From Granulosicoccus sp045106195 (GTDB lineage: Bacteria > Pseudomonadota > Gammaproteobacteria > Granulosicoccales > Granulosicoccaceae): DNA of 64,000 nt. Below are positions 62,227 to 64,000 of the stretch, in pieces. The first letter of the stretch is position 1. The number at the start of each line of letters is the position of its first letter. The DNA lies in assembly GCA_045106195.1 (NCBI GenBank), contig JBGCEH010000026.1:1-64000 (forward strand). The letters run 5' to 3'. The notes under the pieces were generated by a model, which did not search any database, was not told where the DNA came from, and was given only the letters and a program-made list of their open reading frames with translations. Position numbers and translations under genes: made by a program.

Positions 62227-63108
62227 TCAAAGAACAAATGCCAATACCACAGGCAGATAGACAATAGCGGTAAGATGCGTTACGAGAATCATTCCAGACA
62301 CTTCACTGCTGTCCCTGCCATATTTAACGGCAAGCAGATAGTTGAATACGGCCACTGGAACTACGGTTTCGATAATCAGCACACCTCTCGCAACACCCGA
62401 CAAACCAAGCAACTCTGCGACACCCACTGCAATCGTAAATGCTACTACTGTCCTGACACAAGACCAAACGATAGTTGACGGTAACTGGGATGCCCGCATG
62501 CCTGCCAAACTCACACCCAGCGTTATCAGCATGATCGGGATAACAATCTGGCCGAGCAACTGCAGCGTCTGCTCAGCGATCTGAGGCACCTCGACGTCCA
62601 GAAAACGCACCATCACTCCCAGCCACACCGCATGCAGAATGGGTGAACGTATGATCCGCCTCAAATCAGCGCTTTTGGCCATCAGCGATTCGCCCAGGCT
62701 AAACAGCAGCAGGCACTGAATGGCAAAGAACGTCATGGCATACGCCAGACCTTCTTCACCAAAGGCAAGAAAACAGACAGGCAGCCCCAGATTACCTGTG
62801 TTGCCAACAACGTGAGCGACACACAGTCGCCAATCCTTACGGGCCAGTTTAAGTAAGACCACAATGACACCGCCAAAGACGAGGTGTATTACTAGCGTTG
62901 CCACAGCCATGTTACCCAATGAATGGATGGGCACAGTCGAATACGCTAGCGTGTGGAAAAGCAATGCCGGCAAACCGATGTTCAGCATCAGGGTTGTCAC
63001 AAACGGCACAGGAAAATCCGGCCCCTTGTAGAACCATATAACGCCGATCAGCGCCAGCAAGATGCTCGGCGCAAGAATGTTGGCAATCTGGATTACGACG
63101 TCGGTCAC
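62227..63108 (-). CDS. AEC-family (auxin efflux carrier type) transporter
   Basis: 293-residue protein with about ten transmembrane helices in two inverted halves. FPVPFVTTLMLNIGLPALLFHTLA, VVGNTGNLGLPVCFLAFGEEG and ETVVPVAVFNYLLAVKYG are typical AEC segments; the NTGNLGLP motif corresponds to the discontinuous helix of the family. Starts at GTG 63108. Possible exporters or symporters of carboxylates (malate in the MleP type). Converges with gnd. Confidence 0.85.
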   Translation of the reverse strand: MTDVVIQIANILAPSILLALIGVIWFYKGPDFPVPFVTTLMLNIGLPALLFHTLAYSTVPIHSLGNMAVATLVIHLVFGGVIVVLLKLARKDWRLCVAHVVGNTGNLGLPVCFLAFGEEGLAYAMTFFAIQCLLLFSLGESLMAKSADLRRIIRSPILHAVWLGVMVRFLDVEVPQIAEQTLQLLGQIVIPIMLITLGVSLAGMRASQLPSTIVWSCVRTVVAFTIAVGVAELLGLSGVARGVLIIETVVPVAVFNYLLAVKYGRDSSEVSGMILVTHLTAIVYLPVVLAFVL

Positions 63109-63341
63109 AAGGCAGGGACAGTGTGGTGGCAGACCGGGGAGTATACTGCCCCGCCGTAAGAATTGAACGGTGTCTGTAAAAGACCCGACCTGAAGAGCTT
63201 TTTTCGTGAAGCTTAATAAAGCACAATTAAAGTTTTTGTGCCATTCAGCCGCTTCCCATCAAGAATTTCTAACGTTCAGGGCCTGTCACCACGTACACAC
63301 GCTCTGCTTCGCATACTCACGGTTCTTGGAGAATGGGTAGA
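63109..63341. other. Divergent gap between AEC transporter and vWA protein
   Basis: 233 bp; must hold promoters of both genes. A weak Shine-Dalgarno-like GGAG stands ten bases before ATG 63342. No clear promoter or hairpin picked. Confidence 0.4.
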
Positions 63342-64000
63342 ATGGGGTTTCCCGGGTCAACGCAGCAATGGATAAACTGCCTGCTTGTCGCATTATTAGC
63401 TAGCGTTGTCAGCACCAGTACTTATGCTGACGATATCGATGTCTATAAATCACGCATATCACAGCAGCAGAAACCCAATATTCTTTTTGTCCTCGACTAT
63501 TCTGGCAGCATGGGCTGGGGTATCGGCGTTGGGTTGTCTTCGAACCAGGGACCGTCACGAATATCGGTTCTCAAAGACGCGATGAATCAGATCCTCGATA
63601 GTAACGAAGACAATATCAACGCAGGTCTCGGCTCGCTGTTTTCAAACACAACCACCGGTATACGCTGGCCCATCAGTGATCTGCGTGCGGATGCCAGCAC
63701 CATTGATCCTGACATCCCGGCCAATGAGATATCGGTCAAAGAACTTATCAAAAAACGCATCAATGAAAAAGGCGCAGGCGGTGCAACGGCAACCGTAGAT
63801 GCTCTGGTGGAAGCTGCGCAGTATTTTCGTGGTGATCCGGTTACTCACAACGACGCACCACTAACACCCTCCGGCCGGCATCGCCCGCAAACATGGAACA
63901 GGACGGAGGGTGCATTTACTGACGGAGACGATCTGGCATCAATCGCTGTGAGCTACAGCCCGTCCAATGCATGGACAGACGATACATCACAGGATTTTTA
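63342..64000 (+). CDS. Exported von Willebrand A-domain protein (partial)
   Basis: Runs off the window end; no stop in 219 codons. ATG 63342 preferred over ATG 63333 (which is one base from GGAG). Signal peptide LLVALLASVVSTSTYADD, then a vWA domain with the MIDAS motif DYSGSMGW and the Thr ligand in GGATATVDAL. PilY1-type and other pilus/adhesion proteins start this way, but only the N-terminus is seen so the family is open. Confidence 0.75.
   Translation, partial: MGFPGSTQQWINCLLVALLASVVSTSTYADDIDVYKSRISQQQKPNILFVLDYSGSMGWGIGVGLSSNQGPSRISVLKDAMNQILDSNEDNINAGLGSLFSNTTTGIRWPISDLRADASTIDPDIPANEISVKELIKKRINEKGAGGATATVDALVEAAQYFRGDPVTHNDAPLTPSGRHRPQTWNRTEGAFTDGDDLASIAVSYSPSNAWTDDTSQDF

Noticed and set aside
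1..64000. tRNA, rRNA, CRISPR array or prophage
   Set aside because: No cloverleaf, repeat-spacer array, rRNA segment or phage structural gene was seen on either strand.

Overview
The window looks like chromosomal DNA of a free-living, probably marine or aquatic gammaproteobacterium of roughly balanced base composition. This rests on the priA-argS-SPOR(ftsN-like) order, a Tat-exported HiPIP, a three-subunit proton-translocating transhydrogenase (pntAA-pntAB-pntB), bacterial-type chemosensory genes and many periplasmic binding protein transporters. The species cannot be named from the sequence alone. No rRNA, tRNA, prophage or CRISPR array was seen.

Layout. 1-252: partial REP-associated transposase (RAYT); degenerate REP-like palindromes lie near 3.7, 35.5 and 48.8 kb. 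0.6-6 kb (minus strand): priA, argS, SPOR protein, HiPIP. 6-10 kb: an AT-rich gap with a DnaA-box cluster, then the pnt operon; the alpha-1 subunit carries an acidic linker and a helix-hairpin-helix tail. 10.4-11.6 kb: hemH. 11.6-16.4 kb: a membrane hybrid histidine kinase with two HPt domains followed by a REC-GGDEF-EAL protein, a likely phosphorelay to cyclic-di-GMP. 16.8-22.9 kb: an unusual envelope cluster made of an M50 metalloprotease-HlyD fusion, a GAF-like HlyD adaptor, a HEAT-repeat membrane-anchored protein and a calcium-repeat/peptidoglycan-binding lipoprotein.

23.2-34.5 kb (minus strand): a full chemosensory operon cheA-cheW-mcp-cheY-cheB-cheR-cheX. Upstream of it lie a second cheB, a lone receiver and a tiny H-box protein with no ATPase domain. 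No flagellar genes are in view. 35.6-42.8 kb: amino-sugar use (murQ, nagA, BadF-type kinase) divergent from a CUT1 sugar ABC transporter (binding protein, two permeases, ATPase), consistent with recycling or uptake of GlcNAc/MurNAc. 42.9-47.6 kb: an AraC regulator divergent from an NmrA-like oxidoreductase and two small membrane proteins (DUF4345, DUF1772), then an AT-richer, gene-poor stretch with a probable aminotransferase remnant, a lipoprotein and a VOC protein.

47.7-55.6 kb (minus strand): Gfo/Idh/MocA oxidoreductase and a peptide ABC operon dppA-M24 peptidase-dppB-dppC-dppD-dppF, with a strong hairpin terminator after the binding protein gene. 55.8-57.8 kb: Crp/Fnr regulator and AI-2E family permease. 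57.9-62 kb: gluconate module, with an SMP-30 lactonase divergent from gluconokinase, a D-2-hydroxyacid dehydrogenase and 6-phosphogluconate dehydrogenase; a LacI-type palindrome lies in the shared promoter. 62.2-64 kb: AEC permease and the start of an exported von Willebrand A-domain protein that runs off the end.

Start sites were corrected where a Shine-Dalgarno, an overlap or family alignment favoured an internal codon. All functional names are from reading protein motifs; no database search was run.
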